From: Palaemon carinicauda
Lineage: Eukaryota > Arthropoda > Malacostraca > Decapoda > Palaemonidae
Reading direction: 5' to 3'
Assembly (NCBI RefSeq): GCF_036898095.1
Contig: NC_090751.1
Location: 86,036,357-86,100,356, forward strand
DNA length: 64,000 nucleotides
Shown: piece by piece, positions 1 to 11,532 of the stretch
Layout of the letters: every line of letters begins with the position of its first letter
How positions within the stretch are numbered: position 1 is the first letter of the stretch
Program-made: the position numbers and the translations under genes
The notes under the pieces: generated by a model
The model's database searches: none
What the model was told of the DNA's origin: nothing
What the model saw: the letters and a program-made list of their open reading frames with translations, nothing else

Positions 1-1059
1 AACAAGACTGAGAAACTGAATTAACGAAGAGCCCTTTTATTTCTGGCCATCAATGACTAGAGTGTCTAACTATTTTACTAGAGGCATGTATCTATTGAAA
101 GGAAAAGACAGCAATTTTTTTCTATTTTACAAGGTAAATGTCAAAAACATTATTTCTAGAGAAAAACAATATAAACATAATACAGTATAAGGTTCACACA
201 AATAATGGGTTGCCTTAGCAAACATCTAGAGAGGACACTGATAAAAAAGATGTGTCAGAACTTACTTCCGTTAGTATTTTGATGTTCTAAATACGTTTTT
301 CTTTTACTGGCCTCATAAATTCTTTAAAGTCAACAATAAGCTTTCCTTTTGTTTACTACAAATGGTCACCTTTACTAATCTTTAGGTAAATGACTCATAG
401 GAAGGATAATATAATGGCATTTATATAAGGGCATCTAAGGAAAACGCAAAATGTACTAGTGGCTGAGCTCATATAAGGTCAGGTTCACAGCCAATCAAAA
501 TATGACTTGAACATTAGCTTCCTGAAGGAAAATAGAAAATTACTTTAGCATTATACAGATGCCAAACAATATTCACACCATTAATACTGTATATCTAGTT
601 GATTATGAGCACATACTTCAGTAAGTTTGAGGGAAATTACGATCCAAACTACCAGCTTGGTCTTCTATCTCAGAACCCAGTGGTCTGAAGAGCAAAAATG
701 AATTTCGGAAATAAGCCATGACTATGCAAAAAGAATAAAACTGAAGTTAGCCAACGAAACTCAGTCTTCTGTGGATTTCTTGTGAACTAAACATAAAGCA
801 GACAGCCAAAAACTGACATAACTCCTAAAAGGAGGGATGTAAGAAAACTTTATCCGTCCGTAGTAAAAATAAAACGCAATCCTGCAACCAGTACATTTCA
901 AAAAGCAAAAAATGGTTTGTAACCACATTGCCATTTACTTGTTCATGTATAAAGCAATGTCACCAGTATTCATAGCAATTCCAGAAGACATACCATATTA
1001 AAAGTAAAAAACCTAAACCTCAAAATGAATTGTGTGGCAAAATATAGATGTCCACTTAC
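1..1059. other. AT-rich unique sequence, no gene seen
   Basis: No element end, long reading frame or convincing splice-bordered exon was found here. It lies downstream of exon e10 on the minus strand and is probably intron or 3' part of the same host gene. An acceptor-like tract followed by a short open stretch near 670-710 (minus) was considered, but its phase does not fit e10. Confidence 0.5.
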
Positions 1060-1227
1060 TTTATAGCTGACGAAATATCTTAAAGGCAAAGGAAACAATG
1101 ACACATCATCAAAGTGATAGCTGCCATTAATCGCCCGATGGAATGGTAGTTCCAAGATGGGTAGGCATTTTGCAAGGAGAGAAAAGGGGAAATTATTATT
1201 TTGAGGCAGGCATTGACATTTGAACAG
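1060..1227 (-). CDS. Candidate internal exon e10 of host gene
   Basis: A 168-nt minus-strand stretch is open for 56 codons. It is bordered upstream by an AAG acceptor-like site and downstream by AAA followed by the donor GTAAGT. The peptide includes LFKCQCLPQ near its start and PLPLRYFVSYK at its end; it is hydrophobic and leucine-rich. Both ends are phase 0. Exon e9 ends in phase 2, so one more exon must lie between them, or e10 belongs to another gene. A diverged copy of its 5' border occurs at 40991-41059. No family is recognised. Confidence 0.5.
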
Positions 1228-1429
1228 CTTCAATACAGAGATGAAAAATGAACATCAGGGGAGTTTTATAAACCTGAATATTATTATTAAAAAAAGAAAA
1301 AAAAATACATAGCATCATTAATAGCACAATATTCAAATGCTGAACTTCATGAAATTAATAACAATATTAAAACTAACTTTTATAATAAAAATTCATTAAA
1401 CAGTTGTTCTTTTTTCACTATAAAAATAA

Positions 1430-1436
1430 TAACAAC

Positions 1437-1464
<28 letters not shown>
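1430..1464. repeat. AAT trinucleotide microsatellite
   Basis: About ten consecutive ATA/AAT units lie directly against the left end of DIRS copy D1. Read on the minus strand they give the artificial poly-leucine tail of an open frame at 1418-1873. Confidence 0.9.
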
Positions 1465-1467
<3 letters not shown>

Positions 1468-1515
1468 TGATATTTTCATTATAAAATAAATTTTTGAATA
1501 TACTTACCCGGTAAT

Positions 1516-2330
1516 GAGAATGTGCCTCCCGGATTAAAAGTCTAACAAAGTAAGATAACGCATTCTTAGACATGGGCAATGAGGGCTTCTTAACGGAGCA
1601 CCATAAAGCCTCAGAACAACCTCGTATTGGTTTAGTTCTAGATAAGTAAAACTCAAGAGCTCTAACGGGGCACAGCACTCTTTCAACTTCATTACCTACG
1701 ATCTCTGAAAGACTAGGTATTTCAAAAGATTTAGGCCAAGGACGAGACGGAAATTCGTTCTTGGCCAAAAAACCAAGTTGAAGAGAACATATAGCTTTAT
1801 TTGTCGAAAAGCCGATGTTCTTACTAAAAGCATGGATCTCACTGACCCTTTTAGCCGAAGCCAAGCTCACCAAAAAAAAGTGTCTTGAGGGTAAGATCCT
1901 TCAGGGAGGCTGAATTTAAAGGCTCAAACCTGTCTGACATTAGGAACTGTAGGACCACGTCTAAGTTCCAAGCAGGAGTTGAAATACGACGCTCCTTAGA
2001 GATCTCGAAAGACTTAAGGGGGTCTTGGAGATCTTTGTTATTCGAAAGATCCAAGCCTCTATGCCTGAAAACAGAAGCCAACATGCTTCTGTAGCCTTTA
2101 ATGGTGGATGCAGAGAGGGAGCGACCGTTTCTCAGATACAGGAGAAAATCCGCAATATGCGCTACAGAGGTACTGGAGGAGGAAATAGAGGAGGACTTGC
2201 ACCAATCTCTAAATACCTCCCACTTCGACTGGTAGATCTTGATGGTAGAGGATCTTCTAGCCCTCGCGATCGCTCTAGCTGCCTCCTTCGAAAATCCTCG
2301 AGCTCTTGAGAGTCTTTCGATAGTCTGAAA
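1516..2330 (-). pseudogene. Tyrosine recombinase fragment of D1
   Basis: This is the second copy of the YR N-terminus and core in D1. It contains an N-terminal SAM-like segment (TIKIYQSKWEVF, ASTIKGYRSMLA) and the first catalytic arginine in the motif SAKRVSEIHAF. At about 1873-1880 a run of T residues has one base more than in D5, which shifts the frame just before that motif. The reading ends in REAHSH, where it runs into the outer terminal repeat, so the H-x-x-R box and the catalytic tyrosine are absent. It is not functional. Confidence 0.8.
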
Positions 2331-4495
2331 GCAGGGGGGAGGCTTTGATGAAGTCTCTTTACGTGAGGCTGCCGTAAGAGATCCATCCATAAAGGCAGAC
2401 TCCTTGGAACGTCTACCAACCATAGAAGTACCTCTGTGAACCACTCTCTCGCGGGCCAGAGGGGAGCAACCAACGTCAACCTGGTCCCTTCGTGAGAGGC
2501 GAACTTCTGCAACACCTTGTTGAGGATCTTGAACGGTGGAAATGCGTAAGCGTCCAGGTGAGACCAGTCCAACAGAAAGGCATCTATGTGGGCCGCCTCT
2601 GGATCTGGGACTGGAGAGCAATAAGTCGGGAGCCTTTTGGTCAGCGAGGTCGCAAAGAGATCGATGGTGGGTTGACCCCAAGTCATCCAAAGACTCTTGC
2701 ACACATCCTTGTGGAGGGTCCACTCTGTAGGGATCACCTGACCTCTCCGACTGAGACAGTCCGCCAAGACGTTCAACTTCCCTTGGACGAACCTCGTCAA
2801 AAGCGAGATGTTTCGATCTTTTGACCAGATGAGGAGGTCCCTTGCGATGACGAAAAGAGCGTGGGAGTGAGTGCCTCCTTGCTTGGAGATGAAAGCCAAG
2901 GCCGTGGTATTGTCCGCATTCACTTCTACCACCTTGTTTCGAAGCAGACTCTCAAAACTCGTCAGTGCTAAATGGACTGCCAACAGCTCCTTGCAGTTGA
3001 TGTGAAGGCTCCTCTGGTCTGCCGCCAAAAGACCCGAGCATTCCAGACTGTCCAGAGTCGCCCCCCAACCCAAATCCGACGCGTCTGAAAATAACACATG
3101 GTTTGGGTTCTTGACTGCCAGAGACAGACCTTCTCGAAGTCTTATATTGCTGTCCCACCAGGCCAGGCAAGTCTTGACTGGTTCGGAGATCAGAATTGAG
3201 ACCGCCTCCAAAGTCTGACATTAGGAACTGTAGGACCACGTCTAAGTTCCAAGCAGGAGTTGAAATACGACGCTCCTTAGAGATCTCGAAAGACTTAAGG
3301 AGGTCTTGGAGATCTTTGTTATTCGAAAGATCCAAGCCTCTATGCCTGAAAACAGAAGCCAACATGCTTCTGTAGCCTTTAATGGTGGATGCAGAGAGGG
3401 AGCGACCGTTTCTCAGATACAGGAGAAAATCCGCAATCTGCGCTACAGAGGTACTGGAGGAGGAAATAGAGGAGGACTTGCACCAATCTCTAAATACCTC
3501 CCACTTCGACTGGTAGATCTTGATGGTAGAGGATCTTCTAGCCCTCGCGATCGCTCTAGCTGCCTCCTTCGAAAATCCTCGAGCTCTTGAGAGTCTTTCG
3601 ATAGTCTGAAAGCAGGGGGGAGGCTTTGATGAAGTCTCTTTACGTGAGGCTGCCGTAAGAGATCCATCCATAAAGGCAGACTCCTTGGAACGTCTACCAA
3701 CCATAGAAGTACCTCTGTGAACCACTCTCTCGCGGGCCAGAGGGGAGCAACCAACGTCAACCTGGTCCCTTCGTGAGAGGCGAACTTCTGCAACACCTTG
3801 TTGAGGATCTTGAACGGTGGAAATGCGTAAGCGTCCAGGTGAGACCAGTCCAACAGAAAGGCATCTATGTGGGCCGCCTCTGGATCTGGGACTGGAGAGC
3901 AATAAGTCGGGAGCCTTTTGGTCAGCGAGGTCGCAAAGAGATCGATGGTGGGTTGACCCCAAGTCATCCAAAGACTCTTGCACACATCCTTGTGGAGGGT
4001 CCACTCTGTAGGGATCACCTGACCTCTCCGACTGAGACAGTCCGCCAAGACATTCAACTTCCCTTGGACGAACCTCGTCAAAAGCGAGATGTTTCGATCT
4101 TTTGACCAGATGAGGAGGTCCCTTGCGATGACGAAAAGAGCGTGGGAGTGAGTGCCTCCTTGCTTGGAGATGTAAGCCAAGGCCGTGGTATTGTCCGCAT
4201 TCACTTCTACCACCTTGTTTCGAAGCAGACTCTCAAAACTCGTCAGTGCTAAATGGACTGCCAACAGCTCCTTGCAGTTGATGTGAAGGCTCCTCTGGTC
4301 TGCCGCCCAAAGACCCGAGCATTCCAGACTGTCCAGAGTCGCCCCCCAACCCAAATCCGACGCGTCTGAAAATAACACATGGTTTGGGTTCTTGACTGCC
4401 AGAGACAGACCTTCTCGAAGTCTTATATTGCTGTCCCACCAGGCCAGGCAAGTCTTGACTGGTTCGGAGATCGGAATTGAGACCGCCTCCAAAGT
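1934..4495. repeat. 1,281-bp tandem duplication inside D1
   Basis: Bases 1934-3214 and 3215-4495 are two head-to-tail copies. The offset is exactly 1,281 at every landmark I compared (for example 2025 and 3306, or 2492 and 3773). Reading the copies side by side I found only about six substitutions, near 2023, 2157, 2770, 2895, 3028 and 3191. The unit covers RNase H, the methyltransferase-like domain and the first part of the recombinase. Confidence 0.95.
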
Positions 4496-4518
4496 TTTCT
4501 CCTTGTTCCAATGGGAGT
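2331..4518 (-). pseudogene. RNase H and methyltransferase-like region of D1, two copies
   Basis: The minus-strand frame 3443-4966 carries RNase H motifs (HVLFSDASDLGWGA, INCKELLAVHLAL, EVNADNTTAL, NVLADCLSRRG). It then runs into the DIRS methyltransferase-like domain (TIDLFATSLTKRLP, AYAFPPFKILNKVL, APLWPAREWF). The second copy (2162-3211) repeats these with the variant AFISKQGG. A frameshift near 4530 separates this frame from the RT frame upstream. In known DIRS1-like elements the corresponding domain is related to Dam-type N6-adenine methyltransferases; the assignment here is by motif likeness only. Confidence 0.8.
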
Positions 4519-5667
4519 CTAAATGGAACTGGAGAGGGCGCCCTGTAGGTGAAGTCTCCCTAGAGAGATAAACTGTTCCAGGGATGAAAGCGTCCCTAGG
4601 AGGCTCATCCAGCTTCTCACAGAGCAATGGTCTTTCTCTAGCATGAGACGGACTTTGAGCAAAGCTTGCTCGATCCTGTTGGCAGACGGAAAAGCCCGAA
4701 AAGCTAGACTCTGTATCTCCATCCCCAAATAGAGAATCGTTTGGGAGGGAGTCAGCTGAGACTTCTCTATGTTCACCAATAGGCCCAACTCCTTCGCAAG
4801 ATCCAAAGTCCACTGTAGGTCCTGCAGACAGCGATGACGGGACGACGCTCTGAGTAACCAGTCGTCCAGGTACAGGGAGGCTCTGATCCCCGACAAATGT
4901 AGGAACTTTGCTACATTTCTCATGAGCCTCGTAAAAACAAGAGGAGCAGGGCTGAGGCCGAAGCACAGTGCTCGGAATTGGTACACCACATTCCTGTATA
5001 CAAACCTTAGATACGGCTGAGAATCTGGGTGTATCGGAATGTGGAAGAACGCATCCTGCAAGTCGAGAGAGACCAAAGAGCGAGAGAGCACTAACTTTGT
5101 GAACGACGGAGTCGAAGAAGCTAGGCCCAGCGTGAACTCCGATGGGGGCGAACGAGGAGCAGCAGACACAAAATGATCAGGAAAAAGGTCCTTAAAAATA
5201 AGCATGATCTTCTTAAAATCAAGAGAGGGCTGAGCAACCTTAGGCTCCTCTCCATCCGAAAGAGTCCCCAAAGGAATATCAGTAGGAAGGGGATCAACGA
5301 CTTCCTCATCCGACGGAACTTCGTCCGACAACTGCCGAGTCTCGCGATACGGAGAGACATGCCGAGGAGGCAACGCTTGACAGGCTATGTCAACATGCGA
5401 CGGAGCCGCAGCAACAGCTGAGGTAACGACGTCACGCCGCGGCTGCAAAGACTGAAAGTCTTGCGACTGACAAACAACAACAGCCTGAGTAGATTGCCGT
5501 TCGACATCACGTCGAGACTGCATTGACTGCAGGGTCTGAGCAGGAAAAACAACACCCGACTGCGGTGACAGATGTTCAACGTCACGTCGGGGCAACGGAG
5601 TCGGCCGACGAACGTCAGTGCGGGGCTGCGGCGACAGCTGCTGAACATCACCTTGAGACTGCGGCAA
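4519..5667 (-). pseudogene. In-frame gag-RT fusion of D1
   Basis: One open frame of 382 codons begins in the repetitive Arg/Gln/Pro region of gag. It passes through the gag motif PSLDFKKIMLIFKDLFPD and FTKLVLSRS, then jumps directly into RT at VSLDLQDAFFHIPIHP. RT continues through CFGLSPAP and the catalytic LYLDDWLL box. In D5 the two junction segments lie about 1.2 kb apart in two different frames. The deletion has therefore removed the gag C-terminus and RT N-terminus, including the fingers region, and by chance joined the frames. The product cannot be a working RT, but it is a clean open frame. Confidence 0.8.
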
Positions 5668-5871
5668 AAGGGGTTAACCAATGTTGTCGGTGACACCGAC
5701 AGAGAAGAACTGGAGTGGTTGAGAAGTATATGCGGTATCTGGCCGATAGTCGGCGCTGGTGGGCACACCCACAACCTTCATAGCGATCGCTCGCGAATTT
5801 TTTGGAATCTGTCGGGCCGTCGGAGATGTCAGCTATTTATATATTCACCGGCTAAGTTTAATATTTAAAAA

Positions 5872-7377
5872 TTATCAATTTCTACCTCACATCAAGATTG
5901 AACCTTGGATCTCTCAGATGGAAGACAGAGGAATGTTACTTAAGGGGATCCTCCTGCGTTAATTTTCGTGGATGTACTTTGGGATATCAAAAATCGTGAA
6001 TTTTTGGCAGTGAACTGCACCACAACTAGAGTCTCAGACTAATTCTGCCATAATTAACCGAGTTATTGGGTTTTTTTGTGCTGGAGGTATATGGCACTAC
6101 ACGGGTTATCATAGGAACGCGACACCATGTTCTCGAACTCACGGTAACCTATAAGTACGCTATTCTTATAAAATAAGAAAAATATCTCACTATAAACACT
6201 GTAGTATGTTTGGTGGCTCAACACTCTCTCACTGTCCAAGTGAATACCAAAAACCACTAGTGAAAAGAATTTTTGAGCCTCTCGATCTAAGAGTGATCAC
6301 TTTTTTCATGCTATTTATAGTGCTAGTCAACTGTAGTGATATCCTTATCATGCCTAAAGTCAAAAGAAGAATCCTAAGTATAGAGAAAGGATAGCCTTTG
6401 TAAAAATGCACTAAGCAACAAAGCGGGAGGTGGCACCTACTGATACCCTCACATTGAGTGAATAGTACTCCCTTGGGATGTGGGGGGATTGCTGGAGAAC
6501 TTGGGCCATGTTTGCAGTAATTAGCAGAGAAAGCTATGTAGTATGTAAGTTTAGTTATTCTACAAGTAATTGAGAATACTGTAGTTTCTAATTATCACTG
6601 GCAATGAAAATAATATCTAATTGCGATATTGTGATATGTTTCTTCGTATTCTTGTTACAAAACTTTGAGAGCTGATATCTCGGCTTCATAGTTATTGACA
6701 TTCAAAACTATTTTTCTCCATTATTTACATAGATATATCAAATCCAAAGACAACGTTAGAAAAAGAAATAAAAACGCAATATTTTGGTTAGAAGAATTCT
6801 AATAGTAAGGTTATTTGAAATTTTGTATAATTTTCAAATTTAAAAAAAAAAATAAAAATAAATATAATTAAAATAAAAAATACGAAGATAAAGAACATTC
6901 CTCTGACCAATATTTCCAACCTCTCAAAATCATTATTCATAGCAATTAATATTTCATTCACTGCAGTATTTAAAAAAAATAAAATAAAAAACAAGAATTT
7001 TTTTTTTATCCATAAAAGAAATCATTTTAGTTCGATTCCAGTAAAATTTATAGAGAAGCAACAGAGTATTATACAAATAGCATATCCTTAAATCATAAAA
7101 ATCGAATGATATTTAACGATTTTGGCTTCAATGGTGGACGATCCTCTTGAACCATTTCTTGAATAATCACTTTGTATATCAAAACTAAAATCCTTTCTCT
7201 ATCACAATTTAAATTTTATACTTATCATCACTAATCTACCATATGAACGTCTGAAAATGGGCTAATTCATGTCAGACCTGATAAGTACTAAAATAAATCT
7301 GATATAAAAATAGATCATCATCATCCATGGAGATTTCGTTTATTATTTTACTCATTCATAAAAAAAAAACATGGGTA
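5872..7377. other. Unassigned sequence between D1 and D2
   Basis: About 1.5 kb without a recognisable gene. The part from 6770 to 7020 is very AT-rich with poly-A and poly-T runs. The short open frames at 6063-6411 show no family motif and no splice borders fitting the host gene. It may be host intron, and it could hold the exon missing between e9 and e10, but I could not find it. Confidence 0.45.
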
Positions 7378-7912
7378 CAAAACGGACTTTGAGCGAAGCA
7401 AAAAATCTATTTTTGGGTGAGATAGCCATGTCGTCCTGATGGAAGGTTCCTATTGGTAGCTTTCTAAGGGATATTTGGCTACAGTGATATTCCCAGAGAA
7501 TTGACCTTTAGGTCTCCAGAATTCTAACTCCTGGCGTGTATATCCTTAAAATTTCTCTTAAAGATATCGCATAATATCAGGGGACGTATATCTTGATACG
7601 ACACAGCAATTTTCACCCAGAATAGCATTTTTGCTTCGAGGGGGAAGTGTGGCGAAAATAGAAGGGGAGCCGTTATCAAGGTTACCCTTCCTCCCGTACT
7701 ATTACGAGTATCCAAGATGGCGCCTATTCCTTGTAGCATTGAGCATGGTGTTACAGATATAGTAGTTTCGAGAGGGATCTTGCCTAGGCTTTTTCTATGG
7801 AAAAGGAGGGCGAGTCCATAAGGATGACATGGCTATCTCACCCAAAAATAGATTTTTCGCTTCGCTCAAAATCCGTTTTTTGGGCTCAGGCCATGTCGTC
7901 CTGATGGAAGTT
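7378..7912. repeat. D2 left terminal repeat and ICR
   Basis: The outer arm starting AAAACGGACTTTGAGCG (7378) recurs in reverse complement at about 7832-7880. It is followed directly by TTTTTTGGGCTCAGGCCATG. In the related D6 that second part is the complement of the opposite outer end. The junction 7826-7912 is therefore the internal complementary region, as defined for Dictyostelium DIRS-1, where it is thought to hold the ends of a single-stranded copy together for circle formation. Confidence 0.75.
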
Positions 7913-8709
7913 TACCAGAGAATTACTAGATAGTACTGTATCTGTGGATTTTCATATGTGCCTTAACCTTGGGACAGATTTTCTATGGTCATTCGGACCA
8001 TTGAGACATGACGTTACCGTTATACGTCATTACTACTAATCATAAGCAATGTTAGGGCTTCCTGGCCCCTGCAGGGAAGAGTCATACTAGACAGTAGAAA
8101 AGGGGTCTCAAGGTTTGCATATAATGTATGAACGAACATAGTATCAACTAGATATACAAGAGTCTCACAGTTTGTATATACCTATTGGAACAAAAGTATC
8201 AACTACTGTATATTTATTGTCCGTCACATACAATGAGGTATACTTAGGTTAGTAAGAAAGAGAATTCTGGCTAAACTTTATTTGTGCTAATTGTGGGGCG
8301 AAATAAGACGCAATTACACATAAATAGACATTTATTTACTAAAAAATGACTAAAGATAGAATAGCATGTGTAATATATATTACTGTAATATATTAGGAGA
8401 ATCATACATATATGGACAACTTGATACAAAAAAATTTCCTACCTGAAAGGGAAGAAATGATTAGTGCCACAATGAAATTTGAAAATTTAATAAAATTTTC
8501 TTATATAGTTTTCTGTAACTGTTGGATATTATCAACACTGTAAAGTACACACAGCACAAATGTTATTTGTATAATTCTACACCTGAGGTTTTTTGAACAG
8601 TCTTTAGTGTCACCATGGTGACACTCACTTAAAAGGTATTGTACTAGAAGGTGTCAACACCTTTACACCATAATTGAGAGTCCCAATCAATTCACTATTC
8701 ATCGCAGCA

Positions 8710-9800
8710 CTAGACGACAGGTTTTAATACACTACCTGCCACCACCACGTAATGCTTCAACTCATGCACTTGCTTTGCATAATATTTGTAGAATACTCTG
8801 GATGACTTCCATCCAGTGTATGAGCGGAGACGCTCAAAGTCCATATAATGAAAAAAGTTCAGTGAAGAAGCAATTTTTCTTGGATCATGACCTGCAGGTG
8901 TACTGTCAGGATCCGCTATGCGAATACAGTAGGTGAGCTTCGCCCTCAGTTGTTTTAGGGATAAGTTTGATCCTGAAGTTTCTCCTTTAAAGAGCTGTCC
9001 TCCCCTGAAGTCTGAAGTTCTTCGAAGATAGACCTTTAGACATTCTACTGGACACAGAGACATCTTCCTTCAGAGGGCAGATTCTCCAGGGACCCCATCT
9101 CTTAGTGGGTAGCTCGTTTTTGGCGAAAAAGGTTGGATCAGGAAAGAGATTCAGTTCTCCCACTTCTGTGAACTGAATATAGCCCTCGTCTCTGGATAGG
9201 GCTACTATTTCACTAACTCTAGCCCCTGAGGATATAGCGAACAGGAAAATAACTTTTTGAGTTAGATCCTTGAGAGAGCAATCTTCATTGTTCACTGTTG
9301 AAGCGTAATGTACGACCTTGTCCAAGGACCATGAAATGGGCTTCGGAGGAGCTGCAGACCTGAGTCTAGCACATGCCTTTGGGATCTTGTTAAAGATCTC
9401 ATTCGACATTTCTACTTGAAAGGCGTATAGAAGAGGTCTAGTCAGCGCCGACTTACACGTAGTTATCGTGTTGGCTGTCAGGCCTTGTTCATGAAGGTGG
9501 ATAAAGAAGGACAGACAAAAGTCTAATGAGATTTTTTTCGGTCCTTTTGCTTTGACGAAAGCAACCCACTTTTTCCAAGATGATTCATATTGTCTTCTGG
9601 TTGACTTGGACTTGTATTCTTCTAGGAAGTCTATACTGTCTTTTGAGATCCCAAATCTTTTCTTAACCGCTAGGGCGAGAAAATCATGAGATGAAGGTTT
9701 TGGGTTCTCTGTGATGAAGCGAAGACAGTCGACTTCTGCACCCGATGAGACAGTGCTGGGTTTGGTAGAGGGACCAGCCTCAGCTTCAGTTCTCTTACAA
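8710..9800 (-). pseudogene. Tyrosine recombinase of D2, one frameshift
   Basis: The N-terminal DNA-binding part includes KSTRRQYESSWKKWVAFVK and ANTITTCKSALTRP. The catalytic domain has R in SSGARVSEIVALSRD, H-x-x-R in AGHDPRKIASSLNFF and the tyrosine in VFYKYYAKQ. The frame at 8987-10516 changes to 8710-9063 near 9060, after the motif ICPLKED, which is a single frameshift. All the visible catalytic residues are kept, so the enzyme was probably lost recently. In DIRS elements this protein integrates a circular intermediate by recombination at a very short core. Confidence 0.85.
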
Positions 9801-9822
9801 GGGGGAACCAGTTGCTCTTGGG

Positions 9823-11390
9823 TCACTTGGGAGCCCCTAGAGCTGCCGTACCTCGGAAGGATCTCAGCCTGTTGAGGACCTTCAGTAGGAGATTGGTCGG
9901 AGGGAACAGGTAAATCCGGTTCCATCTCTTCCAATCGAAGGACATGGCGTCCGTCACCTCCACTAGAGGGTCCTCGTATGGGGCTACATATTGAGGTAGC
10001 TTCTTGTTGTCGCTCGTCGCGAAGAGGTTGATCTGCAGTTCCGGGACTTGACGTAAGATAAAGGAGAATGAGTCTGTGTCTAGGGACCATTCTGACTCTA
10101 TCGGCTTGAGCCTGGATAGAGCGTCCGCCGTCACATTGCGGAACCCTTGAAGGTGAACTGCTGATAGGTGCCATTTCTTCTTCTCCACCAGATGGAAGAT
10201 GGCTAATATCACATGGTTGATATGGGGCGATCTCGAGCCTTGTCGATTTAGACACCTCATTATCACTTCGCTGTCCAAGATCAGCCTGACGTGGGCTGAT
10301 CTGCGAGGAGAGAGTTTTTTCAACGTCAAAAGGACTGCCATGGCCTCCAAAATGTTGATGTGAAAGGTCTAGAACAGAGAGGACCAAGTCCCTTGGACTT
10401 TCTTTTGATGGGAGCGACCTCCCCATCCTTTCGTCGAGGCATCCGTGTGGAGGGTTATCGATGGTGGAGGTGGTTGTAAGGGCACAGTCCTCTTTAGGTT
10501 TTTGGCCTTCGACCATGGCTTGAGAACTGATCGTAGTAAGGTCGGTATCGGTATTTTTTTATCTCTTCGAGCGTTTGATGCGTATCTTCTCCAGACTCCT
10601 GTCACTGCTGCAAACTGGAGAGAGCCCAGTACTCTTTCCTGTTGGCGTCTTGAGATCCTGTCGGATTTCAGTAGTCTCTTGACAGATCCTACAATCTCTC
10701 TCCTTTTCCTTGGGGGAATGGAGAGACAGCGTGACTTCAAGTTCCAATGAATTCCCAGCCATTGAAACTCCTGAGCTGGAGAAAGTCGAGACTTCTTGAG
10801 GTTGATCTTAAATCCCAGATGTTCCATGAACTGGATCACTTTCTTGGATGCTTGCAGACAAGCCGTCCTGGATGCTGCCCACACCAGCCAGTCGTCCAGG
10901 TAGGCTGCTACCTGAACGCCTTCTAGGCGTAGTTGTTGAACGACTGCGTCTGCAAGTTTCGTGAAGATCCTTGGGGCTATGTTTCGTCCAAAGGGCATGG
11001 CTCTGAAGACATACTTTTTCTTCTGTAGCTTGAATCCTAGGTAGGAGGAGAGGGGGCAGCTGACTGGAATATGGCAGTAAGTACCTGCCAGGCCTATCGA
11101 GACTGTGTACGCCCCTTTTGGTAACAGGGTCCTTATATGCTGAAGGGTTAACATCCTGAACTTGCTGTTCTCGATGAACTTGTTTAGTGGCGACAAGTCC
11201 AGAATGACTCTGAGTTTGTCTGAGTCCTTCTTGGGAACACAAAACAGCCTTCCCTGGAATTTGATGGACTTTGCCCTCCTTATTACCCGTTTGCAAAATA
11301 GTTCTAGGGTATATTCTTCCAGTGAGGGGGTGGAGTGTTGGAAGAATTGAGGAAATGATGGTGGAGCCTTGCTCCAGCTCCATCCAAGTC
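9823..11390 (-). pseudogene. RT, RNase H and methyltransferase-like region of D2
   Basis: RT motifs on the minus strand include CHIPVSCPLSSYLGF, FGRNIAPRIFTKLAD and the catalytic AAYLDDWLVWA. RNase H follows with TLHTDASTKGWGG, ILEAMAVLLTLKKL, LDSEVIMRCLNRQG and NVTADALSR, and then the methyltransferase-like part (INLFATSDNKKLP, IYLFPPTNLLLKVL). A single in-frame TAG at 10369-10371 interrupts the frame between the first two RNase H motifs. A frameshift ends the reading at 9823 just before the conserved W-P-x-x-x-W. The RT frame extends upstream of 11196 into QGRLFCVPKKDSDK. Inactive as it stands. Confidence 0.85.
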
Positions 11391-11532
11391 CGTTCTTGAT
11401 TAGGCTGTGGGCAAAAGGATCAAAGCAAAGGTCGAACGATCCTGAAATTGTTGGAGCCTCCCTCCTACCTGAAGCATCTCATTGCTTCTGTAGTCTGGAG
11501 GATTTACCTCCTTGACCGCATCCTCCCCTACG

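Larger units (their letters stand above)
1465..5871 (-). mobile_element. D1: rearranged DIRS-like retrotransposon
   Basis: The element reads on the minus strand and is closely related to D5. Its left edge carries the same outer terminal sequence as D5 (a stretch reading TTTTTGAATATACTTACCC at 1490-1508). This is fused directly to recombinase coding sequence near 1516, so the left inverted repeat and the internal complementary region are deleted. Its right edge keeps the terminal repeat with GATCGCT at about 5783-5789 and the outer end ACCGGCTAAG near 5847. It has three further lesions. The start of gag is missing, gag is fused in frame to RT by an internal deletion, and a 1,281-bp tandem duplication spans RNase H to the recombinase start. 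It is dead as an autonomous element. Confidence 0.85.

Noticed and set aside
1418..1515. Poly-leucine tail of a minus-strand frame
   Set aside because: Translation of the AAT microsatellite and the D1 outer repeat.
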